From positions 1-64,000 of the forward strand of contig NZ_WNNK01000017.1 of assembly GCF_009724245.1 (NCBI RefSeq): a DNA stretch of 64,000 nt, given 5' to 3'. The notes under the pieces were generated by a model that was not told the origin of the DNA, searched no databases, and was given only the letters and a program-made list of their open reading frames with translations. Position numbers and translations under genes: made by a program. Positions within the stretch are counted from its first letter, which is position 1. Every line of letters starts with the position of its first letter. This DNA comes from Pseudomonas spelaei. GTDB taxonomy: Bacteria > Pseudomonadota > Gammaproteobacteria > Pseudomonadales > Pseudomonadaceae. Shown here one piece after another: positions 34,601 to 43,900 of the stretch.

Positions 34601-35635
34601 GAAGCCTGATCAAGCTCGGCCTCTTGGATGATACCAAGTACACCGAGCTGTTCCCCGGCTCGGTCGTTCTGCTGAACAGCATTCCGACGTTTCACGAGTA
34701 CGCCCAGCTTTGGCTAGATGGTCGGGTTATTACTACCGGTACGCGCAACAACTACAAAGGCGCGCTCAACCTTTACTGGATTCCGCCTCTGGCACTGATC
34801 CGTCTCGATCAAATCACCCCCACACTCCTACGCCGCATTATTGCGGCCACGGATTGGACATCGCCAGGCGTTCGGCGTAACGCCCTGGTCGAAACTGTCG
34901 ACGATTCTGGAAGCGGCAGTAGCTGAAGAATTGATCAAGAAGAATCCGGCCGCAACGATAGACCGACCCAAGCGATCGCGAAAGGAGATCAGTCCATTCT
35001 CCTTGGACGAAGCGAACCGCATCATTGCCCACCTGTACCAAACAACGCACTGGCCCAGCGGGATCTACGCCGCATTCTTTGAGTTCGCATTCTTCACGGG
35101 GCTTCGGCTGTCGGAGGTCACGGCGTTGCGCTGGGATGCTGTCGACTTAGTGAAACGCCAGGTACATGTCTGCCGAACCGTCGCGCTTGGTGTGGTAGAA
35201 GAGCGCACCAAAACAGGCAAAGACCGGTTCGTACTGCTGAATGAGCGAGCGCTGCACGCGCTTGAGTTCGCCCGCCTATACGCAGCGCGTCGTGCTAACG
35301 GAATCGGCAAGATCAAAACCACGCCCTACGTGTTCCCGCCTTCGAAGAACGGCGAGTACATCAAGCAGACGTCAGACCTTCACAAACAATGGAGGCCAAC
35401 GCTGGAAGCTTTAGCGATACCTTATCGTCCGCCGTACAACTGCCGTCATACTTATGCGACAATATGCTTAATGTCCAACATGAACCCCGCATTCATCGCT
35501 CAGCAGCTTGGCCACAGTGTCCAAATGTTGCTGACGACGTATGCGCGTTGGCTCAACTCAAGCTCAGACTGGGGGGAGCTGGAAAAGCTCCAGATTGGTA
35601 TCAAATCGGTATCAGGCAAAAAAGACCAGCTCTAA
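34441..35635 (+). pseudogene. Phage tyrosine integrase, frameshifted
   Basis: The first part, from ATG 34441, carries an arm-type DNA-binding domain of the DUF3596 kind (DLPSGVEIFRKSLRIRFTW) and a core-binding domain. The frame is lost near 34885: the first frame ends VETVDDSGSGSS, while the other frame continues KLSTILEAAVAEELIKKNPA with the catalytic domain. The second part holds the catalytic residues: Arg in FTGLRLSEVTALRW, the box YNCRHTYATICL, His in QLGHS and Tyr in LLTTYARWL. A single-base change would restore one protein of about 395 residues. The integrase is therefore inactive unless this is a sequencing error or a programmed shift. Confidence 0.75.
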
Positions 35636-35659
35636 CCCATTGATAGGTAAGGTAATTGA

Positions 35660-35842
35660 TCTCCACAGCTAACATCCACGATGCATGTTAGCCAACAAGC
35701 AGAAGAAGCCGTCAAAGCTGGGTTCAGCGCAACTCCAACCCTGCGGATTAGAGACAATACAACAGGTAGGTCTATAAAACTTGAAGACCCAGCAGATGGA
35801 GTAATGTTGCTTTCTGCTATTGACTGGTTAGTTCAGAAGTGA
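35660..35842 (+). pseudogene. 3' fragment of a DsbA-like (thioredoxin-fold) ICE gene
   Basis: The frame ending at 35842 codes for the last part of a thioredoxin-fold protein. A helix (QQAEEAVKAGFSA) leads into the cis-proline motif TPTLRIRD, then a final helix (LLSAIDWLVQK). The CxxC active-site half is absent. In PFL_4709-type ICEs a thiol:disulfide gene normally lies just before the TIGR03757 gene. This is therefore probably the remains of that gene, cut by the prophage next door. An ATG at 35681 could start a 53-residue peptide, but that seems unlikely to be functional. Confidence 0.5.
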
Positions 35843-36082
35843 GGTTCTGCAAGCTTTCCTCATAAATAAGTGGAAGCGTTCACTTTATTTGTCAGGTGAC
35901 GCGTCTACAGGGGCTGGAGCTGTTGATCGAACGCTTAAACGCATGCCCGAAGGTGCTGCAAATGCCCTTTCGCGGACGTTCAAATGCAGAACACTGAAAG
36001 ACACCAAAAGTCAGCCTGACAAACCTTTCAATTGTCTATAAAATGATCGTGTATCCGACTCCGATCCTTCTAGGAGGTCGAC

Positions 36083-36256
36083 ATGATTGCAAAAGCCAAA
36101 AAGACCAGCAAGACTGATAATCCGCATATCGAAGCTGCTGAGCGCTTTCGTCAGCTGGCTCAGATTCTGGCTGGGGATCCCGCTGAAGCCAAGGCTTTTC
36201 GCGTAAAAACTGGCGTCTATAACGCCAAAGGCCAGCTCAAAGCTGCCTATCGCTGA
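36083..36256 (+). CDS. Small protein, candidate antitoxin
   Basis: A 57-residue charged protein with a strong Shine-Dalgarno sequence (TAGGAGG, 5 bases before ATG). The N-terminus is Lys-rich (MIAKAKKTSKTD); the middle is helical and acidic (IEAAERFRQLAQILAGDPAE), and the end is basic (NAKGQLKAAYR). Its stop overlaps the start of the next gene (TGATG), an arrangement usual in toxin-antitoxin pairs. I recognise no named antitoxin family. A role as antitoxin is inferred from size and coupling only. Confidence 0.5.
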   Translation: MIAKAKKTSKTDNPHIEAAERFRQLAQILAGDPAEAKAFRVKTGVYNAKGQLKAAYR

Positions 36257-36861
36257 TGTATCAACAGCTCCCCTCATTTGTCCTGGGCTTTCACGGATGT
36301 GATCGCATAACCGGGGAAGCGGTCCTCGCTGGTGAGCATGTTGCGCAGAGCGTCAATGACTATGACTGGCTGGGCGAAGGTTCGTATTTCTGGGAAAACA
36401 GTCCAGAGCGTGCATTGAGCTATGCCAAACACATCAAAAAGCATTCCAAACGAGGAAAAGGAGCGATCAAGGATCCATTTGTCGTAGGCGCCGTCATCGA
36501 TTTGGGCTTATGCCTAAATCTGACGGACGAAGGCGCTCTCGACGAACTGCGAGGCGCTTACGACATTCTGGTCGCTAGTTCCGAAGAAATACCGACGAAT
36601 ATTCCTGGGTTTAATGGCGATCAGGATAACCTTAAGCGTCATCTCGATTGCGCAGTGTTCCAGACCCTGCACCAAGCTCGAAAAGCTGTAGGGCTCCCAG
36701 ATTATGCCTCAATCCGCTCTCCCTTCCTGGAGGGCCCGGAGCTTTACCCAGGCACTTTCTTCCGCAAGCAGACGCACGTACAGCTCTGCATACGTGACAT
36801 GTCCTGCATCAAGGGCTATTTCCTTCCAAGAAACGTTGACGGCTCGCTCTTCCAGCTCTAG
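36256..36861 (+). CDS. Possible ADP-ribosyltransferase-fold protein, candidate toxin
   Basis: A 201-residue cytoplasmic protein, unrecognised by name. The N-terminus reads VLGFHGCDRITGEAVLAGE, then SVNDYDWLGEGSYFWENSPERALSYAK. This spacing resembles H-Y-E type ADP-ribosyltransferases such as DUF3990 proteins: a His-Gly in the first strand (H13), an Asp/Gly-Tyr segment (Y44), and an Ala-rich helix. E47 could be the acidic residue, but a later one may serve instead. No signal peptide is present. It is translationally coupled to a 57-residue gene, and the pair lies in a cargo slot of an ICE, where stabilising toxin-antitoxin modules are frequent. Function is inference. Confidence 0.5.
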   Translation: MYQQLPSFVLGFHGCDRITGEAVLAGEHVAQSVNDYDWLGEGSYFWENSPERALSYAKHIKKHSKRGKGAIKDPFVVGAVIDLGLCLNLTDEGALDELRGAYDILVASSEEIPTNIPGFNGDQDNLKRHLDCAVFQTLHQARKAVGLPDYASIRSPFLEGPELYPGTFFRKQTHVQLCIRDMSCIKGYFLPRNVDGSLFQL

Positions 36862-37026
36862 AGCGGCCTAAGCCGATTTTACTGCTGAGTCGAGTCAAAA
36901 GAAGGTCAGCCGCGTTGTAGCTACTTTGACTAGCCGAAATACCAGCTCTCTCTAAATCCTATTTCCTGCTGCACCCATAGCCGTCGTAAGGCTTCCTGTA
37001 CCTGAACTCACTTCAGGTACGGTGCC

Positions 37027-37458
37027 ATGACCGACATCTGCTCCAGCGTCAGTCAATTTTTACACAAGCTTTTGCTTACAAGCCTGCTAGCCGCGTCCAC
37101 TGCTGTCCAAGCCGAAACCTGGGTGATCACCAATCAAGCACATCCGGTATCCGCGCCTGCCGGCGTTCGCACCATTCGTCTCGATGACCAACAACGTCTT
37201 GAAGAACAGCTGACGGCTCAGCTTCCAGCAGACCCACGTCAGGCAGAAGCAACTATTCAACGCTACTTGGCCAGCCCCGCTGGCAAGCGCCTGCAAAGCG
37301 ATCTGGCTCAAGCTCAGCAAGGTGTCACGGACGCCTGGAGTCTGGGTGTGGAAAAACTCCCGGCCGTAGTGGTCGACCGCCGCTACATTGTATATGGCGA
37401 ACCGGACGTAGCTAAAGCCGTCGCGCTGATTGATCGCGCACGGAGTCAGTCACGATGA
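37027..37458 (+). CDS. ICE protein, TIGR03757 (PFL_4709) family
   Basis: A 143-residue secreted protein of the integrating conjugative element transfer system. After the signal peptide (cleavage near VQAET) come WVITNQAHPVSAPAGVRTIRL and the C-terminal thioredoxin-like strand LPAVVVDRRYIVYGEPDVAKA, both typical. It is probably periplasmic and part of the mating-pair machinery. It overlaps the next gene by 4 bp and opens a five-gene transfer operon in the usual order. Its exact role is unknown in the family. Confidence 0.85.
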   Translation: MTDICSSVSQFLHKLLLTSLLAASTAVQAETWVITNQAHPVSAPAGVRTIRLDDQQRLEEQLTAQLPADPRQAEATIQRYLASPAGKRLQSDLAQAQQGVTDAWSLGVEKLPAVVVDRRYIVYGEPDVAKAVALIDRARSQSR

Positions 37459-38396
37459 GACGCTCACGGTTTGCGATCCGCCCACTGTCGCTGGCCATCG
37501 CTTTCAGCCTGTCGTTCAGCGCATCAGCTGCGATCACCTCGGCCGCAATAGTTGCCTCGACCCTTTCACCAACCTGCCTGGAGTACAAGGTCGTCGGCAT
37601 TTGCTATTGGCTGCTCTGCACGCCTTTTGGCTGCAAAGTCAAAACCTCGACCAAGGTTCGCCACTACGTGCCGGACGCCGTGGTTTCGGCATACGCGAAT
37701 ACGGGCTCAAACCCGTGGATAGAGATGTCGCCTCTGGGCACACCGAATCCGGTGGCCCAAGCGGGTAACGACGGCACTACCAATCATGTTGCCGAGAACA
37801 ACATCATCAAATTTAAGGAAGCCGATGTCATTGGCCACCCAGGTGGCGCGGCGCTGAGTCGGTTCGCCAGCGCCTCGGGCTACGTCTGCAAGGGTGCAAC
37901 GTTACCGTTAGTGCCATACTTCCTCAGCACCCTTGACCCCATTGCTTGGCGATACGGCGTTCCGGAGTCCGTATACCCCGAAGCGCTGATTCCGGGTATG
38001 CGGGAAGTCGGTAGCCTGCTCTCAGCAAGTAGTTGGGGAAACGTCTACCCACGTAGCGGCTTCCTTAACCAGACTGACGACTACAAAACGGGCGCAGTTA
38101 TTGCGCAGCGTGCCGGTGACGTGACTACTCGACTTGGCCAGGTTCATGTCTACCTGCCAATGCTTGCCCTCCCCCAGCCCGGTTACTGGCCGGCAGGCGC
38201 GTTGCGCGAAGGTGATGCGTCCACCGGGAAGTGGCAAGAGCTCACCCCGGTCCTCAATCCAACCTGCGCGACCTTCCCCAGTATCGGACCCAAAATCGAT
38301 GCACAAGATGGCGCCTACGCGTGGGCACTTTGGCGCCCGTACTCATGCTGCCAACGCCGCGGGCAAACCTTCCTCGGCAGTACGGACTTCCAATGA
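37455..38396 (+). CDS. ICE protein, TIGR03756 (PFL_4710) family, TraU-like
   Basis: A 313-residue exported protein rich in cysteines (CLEYKVVGICYWLLCTPFGC near the start and PYSCCQRRGQTF at the end). These features are typical of TraU-like mating-pair proteins, whose disulfides need Dsb proteins. The signal peptide ends near FSASAA. It overlaps TIGR03757, and the TIGR03755 gene follows 22 bp later. Length is normal, with no sign of damage. Confidence 0.88.
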   Translation: MRRSRFAIRPLSLAIAFSLSFSASAAITSAAIVASTLSPTCLEYKVVGICYWLLCTPFGCKVKTSTKVRHYVPDAVVSAYANTGSNPWIEMSPLGTPNPVAQAGNDGTTNHVAENNIIKFKEADVIGHPGGAALSRFASASGYVCKGATLPLVPYFLSTLDPIAWRYGVPESVYPEALIPGMREVGSLLSASSWGNVYPRSGFLNQTDDYKTGAVIAQRAGDVTTRLGQVHVYLPMLALPQPGYWPAGALREGDASTGKWQELTPVLNPTCATFPSIGPKIDAQDGAYAWALWRPYSCCQRRGQTFLGSTDFQ

Positions 38397-38418
38397 ATTT
38401 CAGTGATCGGAGAGCACG

Positions 38419-39780
38419 ATGAAACTCACTACTTTAGCGATCGGACTCACCTGCTGCTTCGGCAGTACGCTGGTCCTTTCTGCTGCCCCTATCAATGTCT
38501 CATCCTCTGGAAATGTTATTGGGGACGACGTCCTGTACAGCATCGGCGGTGGCAACGCAGTGACCATGGGCAGCGCGGGCAACATGGATAGCATTTCCGT
38601 GGGTGGCGGTTGGAACAACAACTTGGTCTGCGGAAACATGAGCCTGAACCATACGCTGGAGAACCAGTTAAATGGTGCCACTTCGGGCTTCAAGAACATC
38701 ATGAGTTCGGTGGTACAAAACGCGACTGGCGCCGTTGCCTCTCTGCCGGCACTGATTCTCCAACGTGCAAATCCAGCCCTGTATAACCTGATTACGAATG
38801 GCATCCTGCAGGCCCGTCTCGACTTCGACCGCTCCAAAGGCACCTGCCGCGCCATTGGTGATCGCATGGCGGATATCGCAGGCAACCAAATGGGTTGGGG
38901 CAAGCTGGCTGAGGGCCAAGCAATGAGCCAGACACTGGCCTCCAATTCGGATGCAGTATCTGCCGTTGAGCAAGTCGAAAAAAAAGGTGGCAACGATGGT
39001 GTCACGTGGGTCGGTGGTGATCGAGCGGGGGGCTCCGGCCAGAAGCCGATCCGCATCGTTGGCGATGTCACCAAGGCAGGCTACAACCTGTTGAATAAGC
39101 GTGCCACTGGCGACACGTCATCGATCAGCAAGGACACCTGCAGCAATGGCATGGTGTGCAATGTGTGGTCATCGCCCCAGGAAGCTACCGCCTTTGCCAA
39201 TCGTGTATTGGGGGAACAGCAACAGCAGACCTGTGACAATTGCCCCAAAACGGTGACCGCTGCCGGGGTTGGTCTAACACCCCTGATTCAGGAAACCTAC
39301 GACGTCAAACTCAAAGCGCTGAAGGAGATGTTGACCGGCAATAAATCGTTGTCGGCAGAAAATCTGGAAGCAGCCAGCAGCAGCTCACTGCCAATTACCC
39401 GAGGGGTTGTCGCAGCTCTCAAGGATGAACGCGACCAGGACGTACTCGCCCGTCGCCTGGCCTCAGAAGTTGCCCTATCCGAGGTGCTGGAGAAAGCCTT
39501 GATGCTTCAGCGTACGTTACTGGCGGGCAGTCGTGAGCCCAACGTTGCCGCGAATGATCTCGCCGTCCAGGCAGTCGATCAGCAGAGCTCCTCGCTGCAA
39601 CAGGAAATTGGCAATCTCAAGATTGAGTTGGACATGCGCCAACAGCTCGCGAAGAACTCACCCATGACCATCATCGAGCGCGGTAAAGCACGTACAGAAA
39701 GCTCACGTGGCGTGCTACCGGGCGGGCCTGAAACCGACCGTTTGAATCAGTTGCAATCCCCCGCCAAAAGCAAACCGTGA
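38419..39780 (+). CDS. ICE protein, TIGR03755 (PFL_4711) family
   Basis: A 453-residue exported protein of the transfer apparatus. It has a signal peptide, a Gly-rich region (IGGGNAVTMGSAGNMDSISV), paired cysteines (CSNGMVC, then CDNCPKTV), and a long helical C-terminus that may be a coiled coil. It is the third gene of the standard TIGR03757-03756-03755 series. Function in mating-pair stabilisation is presumed from location; the family has no defined activity that I know. Confidence 0.87.
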   Translation: MKLTTLAIGLTCCFGSTLVLSAAPINVSSSGNVIGDDVLYSIGGGNAVTMGSAGNMDSISVGGGWNNNLVCGNMSLNHTLENQLNGATSGFKNIMSSVVQNATGAVASLPALILQRANPALYNLITNGILQARLDFDRSKGTCRAIGDRMADIAGNQMGWGKLAEGQAMSQTLASNSDAVSAVEQVEKKGGNDGVTWVGGDRAGGSGQKPIRIVGDVTKAGYNLLNKRATGDTSSISKDTCSNGMVCNVWSSPQEATAFANRVLGEQQQQTCDNCPKTVTAAGVGLTPLIQETYDVKLKALKEMLTGNKSLSAENLEAASSSSLPITRGVVAALKDERDQDVLARRLASEVALSEVLEKALMLQRTLLAGSREPNVAANDLAVQAVDQQSSSLQQEIGNLKIELDMRQQLAKNSPMTIIERGKARTESSRGVLPGGPETDRLNQLQSPAKSKP

Positions 39781-39790
39781 GGAATAGACC

Positions 39791-40168
39791 ATGACGAATA
39801 TACAGGAGCCTGTCGTTGCACCCAATCGCTCGCTGGCTCGACGAGTCGGGAGAAGCATTATGTTGGTTCTAACCGCGTTGCTCTCAGCTATCGCCATCAT
39901 GGTACTACTCAGTGCCGTCTTGATGAGCGTGTTCGACAGTGCTGAACAATGGCGAGCATGGCGTACCGACCATTACTGGACTCTCGCCACCTGGCGCCTA
40001 GTGGTTTACGCCGTCCTGGTCGCAAGCTGGCTCAAGCTCAAAGCACGATTACCTCAATCTAAACGGACTGAAGCCCGCGAGCTAAAGAGGCTGGAGATTA
40101 TGGTTATCTTGCTATTCCTCATGATCGAACTGAGCAAAGCCTTTATCCCCAGTGGAGGCATCCAATGA
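39791..40168 (+). CDS. Small membrane protein of the ICE transfer operon
   Basis: A 125-residue inner-membrane protein with three hydrophobic segments, near residues 18-43, 62-80 and 98-115. It lies 10 bp after the TIGR03755 gene and overlaps the TraG gene by 4 bp. A similar small gene stands here in related ICEs. It has no recognised motif. Confidence 0.7.
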   Translation: MTNIQEPVVAPNRSLARRVGRSIMLVLTALLSAIAIMVLLSAVLMSVFDSAEQWRAWRTDHYWTLATWRLVVYAVLVASWLKLKARLPQSKRTEARELKRLEIMVILLFLMIELSKAFIPSGGIQ

Positions 40169-41679
40169 CGCTCTACACCAATGACTACCTGGAGTACTAC
40201 CTCACGCTGGTGGGCTGGATCATCAACAACGGCATCTGGGACATGATTTCTGACACCGGCCTGTACGCCCTGCCCTTCTGCATCATCGTTATTCGAGAGT
40301 GGCTGAAGGTTCGTGGAGAAGGCGCTGATGAGGGCAACAAGGGTGTGCTCTCACTCGCCCGCATCGAGACCCACATCTATGTGGGTTACATCGTCGTCGC
40401 ATTCTTCGCAGTCCCTGCCGTCAATGTGAGCTTCGATACCTTGGCCTTTGATCAAAGCAGAGCTCAGCAATGTCAGTACACCCTGCCTAAACCTTCGGAC
40501 ACAGGCTGGAATACTTCATTCAGTTCACTGGCTGGAAAAAGTGCCCAGATGCCCATGTGGTGGGCCTTTATGCATGCGCTGTCAAAAGGATTGACCAGTG
40601 GCGCTGTAGCAGCCATTCCATGTGGCACCGACCTACGGCAAGTGCGCATGGAAGTGAGTAACACCAAGATCAATAACCCCCTGCTGGCTCAGGAAATCGG
40701 GGACTTTACCCATGATTGTTATGGGCCGTCTCGGGCTCGATTATTTATGCGTCAGCCCGACTTGGGAGCGAAAGCCGATGATCCAAAGTTTGTTCAGGAC
40801 CTTAGCTGGATCGGTTCGCATTTTTTCCTGAACAGCTCGGGGTACTACGACACCGACTACTCCAAAACACCTCGAACATCCTGGCCATATGACGCAGGCC
40901 GAGATGTGGGTTTGCCCCAAGTCAGCGGAGGTGGTGGATACCCGACCTGCAAGCAATGGTGGTCCGATAGCGGAGTGGGCTTACGAGATCGCATCAAGGC
41001 CCAGGTGTCACCCGACCTGATGACCAGAATGCTCGGCTGGGCCAAATGGCTGTCACCGGAAGACGTAACCGACTCGCTTGTTCGGCAACTGGTCTCTCCA
41101 TCCAACCAGGTTAAAGGGGACGTTTATACGGACTACGGTGGACAAATCAATGGGACCGTCTGGAACGGTGCCGCCCGCGTAACAGGCACCCTTGGCGTGG
41201 CACTGGGCTCATTGGCGTACTTTCCAGCCATGGACATGGTTCGCCAGGCACTCCCAATGGTCATGGCGTTCTTGAAGATGGCATTGGTGATTTGCATCCC
41301 GCTGGTTTTGATCGTCGGGGCATATCAACTGCAGGTGGCCATGACACTGACGGTTGTGTTTTTTGCGCTGATCTTCGTGGACTTCTGGTTCCAGTTGGCG
41401 AGATGGATTGATACCACGATCTTGGACGCCTTGTATGGCTCAGGCTCACCGCATTTGTCATTTGACCCAGTGATGGGACTGAACGCTACGGCTCAGGATG
41501 CGATCTTGAACTTCGTCATGGGGGCAATGTTCATCATCCTGCCAGTGTTCTGGATAGGAGCGCTGGGATGGGCAGGGATTAGTGCGGGGAAAGTGCTGGA
41601 AGGGCTTACCAGTGGAACGAAAGATGTAAATCAAGCAGGTCAAGAGGCTGCAGACACTCTAAAGCGTAAAATACTCTAA
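40165..41679 (+). CDS. traG: TraG N-terminal domain mating-pair protein
   Basis: A 504-residue inner-membrane protein with the TraG-N domain: MTLYTNDYLEYYLTLVGWII at the start, NMSF-like helices, and a cluster of hydrophobic segments from about residue 345 to 480. In F-like systems TraG has roles in pilus assembly and mating-pair stabilisation; in ICEs of this type the gene closes the TIGR03755 operon. The F-type C-terminal entry-exclusion region is not present, as expected for this family. The gene looks complete. Confidence 0.85.
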   Translation: MTLYTNDYLEYYLTLVGWIINNGIWDMISDTGLYALPFCIIVIREWLKVRGEGADEGNKGVLSLARIETHIYVGYIVVAFFAVPAVNVSFDTLAFDQSRAQQCQYTLPKPSDTGWNTSFSSLAGKSAQMPMWWAFMHALSKGLTSGAVAAIPCGTDLRQVRMEVSNTKINNPLLAQEIGDFTHDCYGPSRARLFMRQPDLGAKADDPKFVQDLSWIGSHFFLNSSGYYDTDYSKTPRTSWPYDAGRDVGLPQVSGGGGYPTCKQWWSDSGVGLRDRIKAQVSPDLMTRMLGWAKWLSPEDVTDSLVRQLVSPSNQVKGDVYTDYGGQINGTVWNGAARVTGTLGVALGSLAYFPAMDMVRQALPMVMAFLKMALVICIPLVLIVGAYQLQVAMTLTVVFFALIFVDFWFQLARWIDTTILDALYGSGSPHLSFDPVMGLNATAQDAILNFVMGAMFIILPVFWIGALGWAGISAGKVLEGLTSGTKDVNQAGQEAADTLKRKIL

Positions 41680-41713
41680 AATGTAATGGATGAGTTACTT
41701 ATAGCTGAGCTAT

Positions 41714-42034
41714 TTAGTCATCTACACGCCTACCGGCTTTGTAGTAACCATAACCTTGCGAGCCATAACCTCGCCCATATTCGACCCGCTTACTTGGCGG
41801 TTCTGAAATACGGCTGCTCAACACCCAGAGCCCGCCACCAAAAGCCAGTGCAAAAACTGCAACGCTGACAATCCCGCTGAGGATATCTGCAGAAAAATAT
41901 AGCAGTACTAATGCCAGGACCAGACGCTTTGCCAAACGCAGTGTGCGGTTCTGACTGAACCAAACGAGACGCACGATCTTACCGAGCCCATAGCCCAAGC
42001 GGCTCGCTATTCGCTGAGAGGTCTGTGCGGTCAT
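41714..42034 (-). CDS. DUF3742 family ICE protein
   Basis: A 106-residue protein with an N-terminal amphipathic part (RIASRLGYGLGKIVRLVW) and two adjoining membrane helices. A Gly/Tyr-rich tail (YGRGYGSQGYGYYKAGRR) follows. DUF3742 proteins occur next to traG in PAPI-1- and ICEclc-type elements, in the opposite direction as here. Function unknown. The start at 42034 matches the family (MTAQTSQRIASRLGYGLGK) rather than the longer frame. Confidence 0.8.
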   Translation of the reverse strand: MTAQTSQRIASRLGYGLGKIVRLVWFSQNRTLRLAKRLVLALVLLYFSADILSGIVSVAVFALAFGGGLWVLSSRISEPPSKRVEYGRGYGSQGYGYYKAGRRVDD

Positions 42035-42358
42035 TGTGCGTCTCCTTCCCGCCCGATCAAAAGGCGATTTGACATTATTTATAATCCTGATTTCGCTCTG
42101 CCGCAAGATCACAGTACAAACCGCTTCGAACCGCAAGCAACTTTCAGCGACAAGGACAACATCCCGGATTGGTGAGCGTTATAAGCTAGGAGACATTGCC
42201 TAGTTATTACTGTCCTGGCTCAGGAATTTCGTCCAAGCAGAATACGCTCAGATGTCCGACCACACCGTCGGATATCAGAAGTCTGCCATCGGTGGGATTA
42301 ATATTGCTTGCACCCACCGTGATGCGGCTACTGACACAGTCACTCGCAGTGTTTCAGT
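42035..42358. other. Gap between DUF3742 and the permease
   Basis: No gene or clear regulatory element is seen. It marks the left edge of the pip cargo inserted in the ICE backbone. Confidence 0.4.
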
Positions 42359-43735
42359 TTAACGCGTCGTCACCTTGAACTCGGTAGAACGGCCGGTAAT
42401 CTTGAAAAACACCACGACAGCGAGCCCTAGAACCGTCCAGCAGGCGCCTCCGACCTTGGCGTATAAGTCGGCGTTGATTAATACATAGCCGATTATGACG
42501 CAGCCAATCAGCGGCACCGCTCCATGTACAATGCGGCGACCGGCATGGCGGTAGTGCCAAATGACTGCAACATGAAGGAGCATGAAAGCCGAAAGCGCTC
42601 CAAAATTGCACATCGATGCAAGCAAATTGATCTGACCAACGAAAAACAGGCCCAGCACTAGGCTCAACCCCGCTACAAGTAAGATCGCCCGTTGCGGCAC
42701 CCGATTAACCGGATGGATCTGCCGTAGAAACTTTGGTAACTGCCGGTCGCGTGCCATCGCAAACAACAGGCGCGAGGTAGCTGCCTGGGCCACCAGAGAG
42801 TTTGCTATAGCGGAACTGATGGCGACGGCCAGCGCAATGACCACCTGCAACCACGGCCCAGCGACTAGGCGACCAATTTCGTAGAAAGCGTTATTGGATG
42901 CATCGGCGTCAGGATACTGGACAAGGTTCGGTTGTAGCAGCGCTGCCAGCCAAGTCTGCAGAATAAACAAAACCGCGACTAAGGCTAAAGACAACAATGT
43001 CGCTCGGCCGACGACGTGACTGCCACCCTGAGTTTCTTCTGAAAGGGTGGAGATGGCGTCGAACCCCAGGAATGACAGGACTGCAACCGACAGGGCACTA
43101 AAAATCATCGGTAAGGAAAACTCATGCGGATTGTATAGCGGCCTCAAGCTCCAGGTAGCACCGTTAACACCTTGATTGATGGCGATACTGGCCAGCACAA
43201 CAAATACAAGCAATACAGAAAGTTGAGCATATAAAAATAGACGACTTGCACGAGCGGTTGTCTGAATGCCTCGCAGATTCACATGGGTGTTCAGTATCAC
43301 AAAAAACACAATCCAAAACGGCTGGGAGATGCTGGGCAAAACGTTAGCCATGGCATTGGCGCCGATGACATAGAGCAACGTAGGCACCAGTAGATAATCA
43401 AGTAAAATCGCCCAGCCGGCGAGAAACCCCAAACTGCTATTCAGACCACGACCAACATACGTATAGACCGAGCCAGACATAGGGAAAGCTCGGGACATTT
43501 GCTGGTAACTTACAGCAGTGAACAGCATGCCGACAAAACCGATCATATAGGTCAAGGGAACCATGCCATGGCTCGCATCGAACACGCCACCGAAGATGGA
43601 GAACGGTGCAATCGGAACCATAAATACCATACCGTAGATCAGCAGATCCGTAACGTTTAGCTGTCGCTTGAATTCCTGCTTATAGCCGAAATGTGCAAGT
43701 TCAGCATCTTGGCTGAGAGTGGAGGTATCAATCAT
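42359..43735 (-). CDS. APC-superfamily amino acid/amine permease
   Basis: A 458-residue inner-membrane transporter with about twelve helices. The first helix region (DLLIYGMVFMVPIAPFSIFG) and the conserved GFDAISTLSEETQGG loop are those of APC permeases near PuuP and YhdG. It would import an amino acid or amine. The ATG at 43735 has GGAG 9 bases upstream; a GTG at 43744 is an unlikely alternative. It is divergent from the LuxR-type gene, and they share a promoter region containing a palindrome. Known pipR loci pair the regulator with a peptidase and uptake genes, so this permease may carry the product or the signal. Confidence 0.82.
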   Translation of the reverse strand: MIDTSTLSQDAELAHFGYKQEFKRQLNVTDLLIYGMVFMVPIAPFSIFGGVFDASHGMVPLTYMIGFVGMLFTAVSYQQMSRAFPMSGSVYTYVGRGLNSSLGFLAGWAILLDYLLVPTLLYVIGANAMANVLPSISQPFWIVFFVILNTHVNLRGIQTTARASRLFLYAQLSVLLVFVVLASIAINQGVNGATWSLRPLYNPHEFSLPMIFSALSVAVLSFLGFDAISTLSEETQGGSHVVGRATLLSLALVAVLFILQTWLAALLQPNLVQYPDADASNNAFYEIGRLVAGPWLQVVIALAVAISSAIANSLVAQAATSRLLFAMARDRQLPKFLRQIHPVNRVPQRAILLVAGLSLVLGLFFVGQINLLASMCNFGALSAFMLLHVAVIWHYRHAGRRIVHGAVPLIGCVIIGYVLINADLYAKVGGACWTVLGLAVVVFFKITGRSTEFKVTTR

Positions 43736-43796
43736 GGCGCGCACTCCAAAAAAAGGCAGGAGCCTTGACTCTAGAATGTGCCGCTTCAGGACTCCA

Positions 43797-43814
43797 CCCT
43801 AAAAAGTAATAGGG
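43797..43814. promoter_or_regulatory. Candidate PipR binding box 1
   Basis: An 18-base imperfect palindrome, CCCTA-N8-TAGGG, lies in the divergent promoter region of permease and regulator. On the minus strand it includes CCTATTACTTT, which recurs as CCTATTATTTT before pipA. Lux boxes are of similar size and symmetry. Confidence 0.5.
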
Positions 43815-43900
43815 CTTTGTCTTACTCTCTGAATAATCACCTTAGTGGCATAGGCTTTGCTCAAATACTTTGAGATTTTTAATCTTTCTGGAGACATCTG

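Larger units (their letters stand above)
32931..35640. mobile_element. Prophage remnant
   Basis: The segment carries a holin-like gene, an orphan terminator, a small phage-type protein, an excisionase-like gene and a frameshifted integrase, but no head, tail or replication genes. It ends 20-50 bp before an open frame that looks like the 3' part of an ICE thioredoxin-fold gene, which may be the integration target. The left boundary is not defined. Confidence 0.65.
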
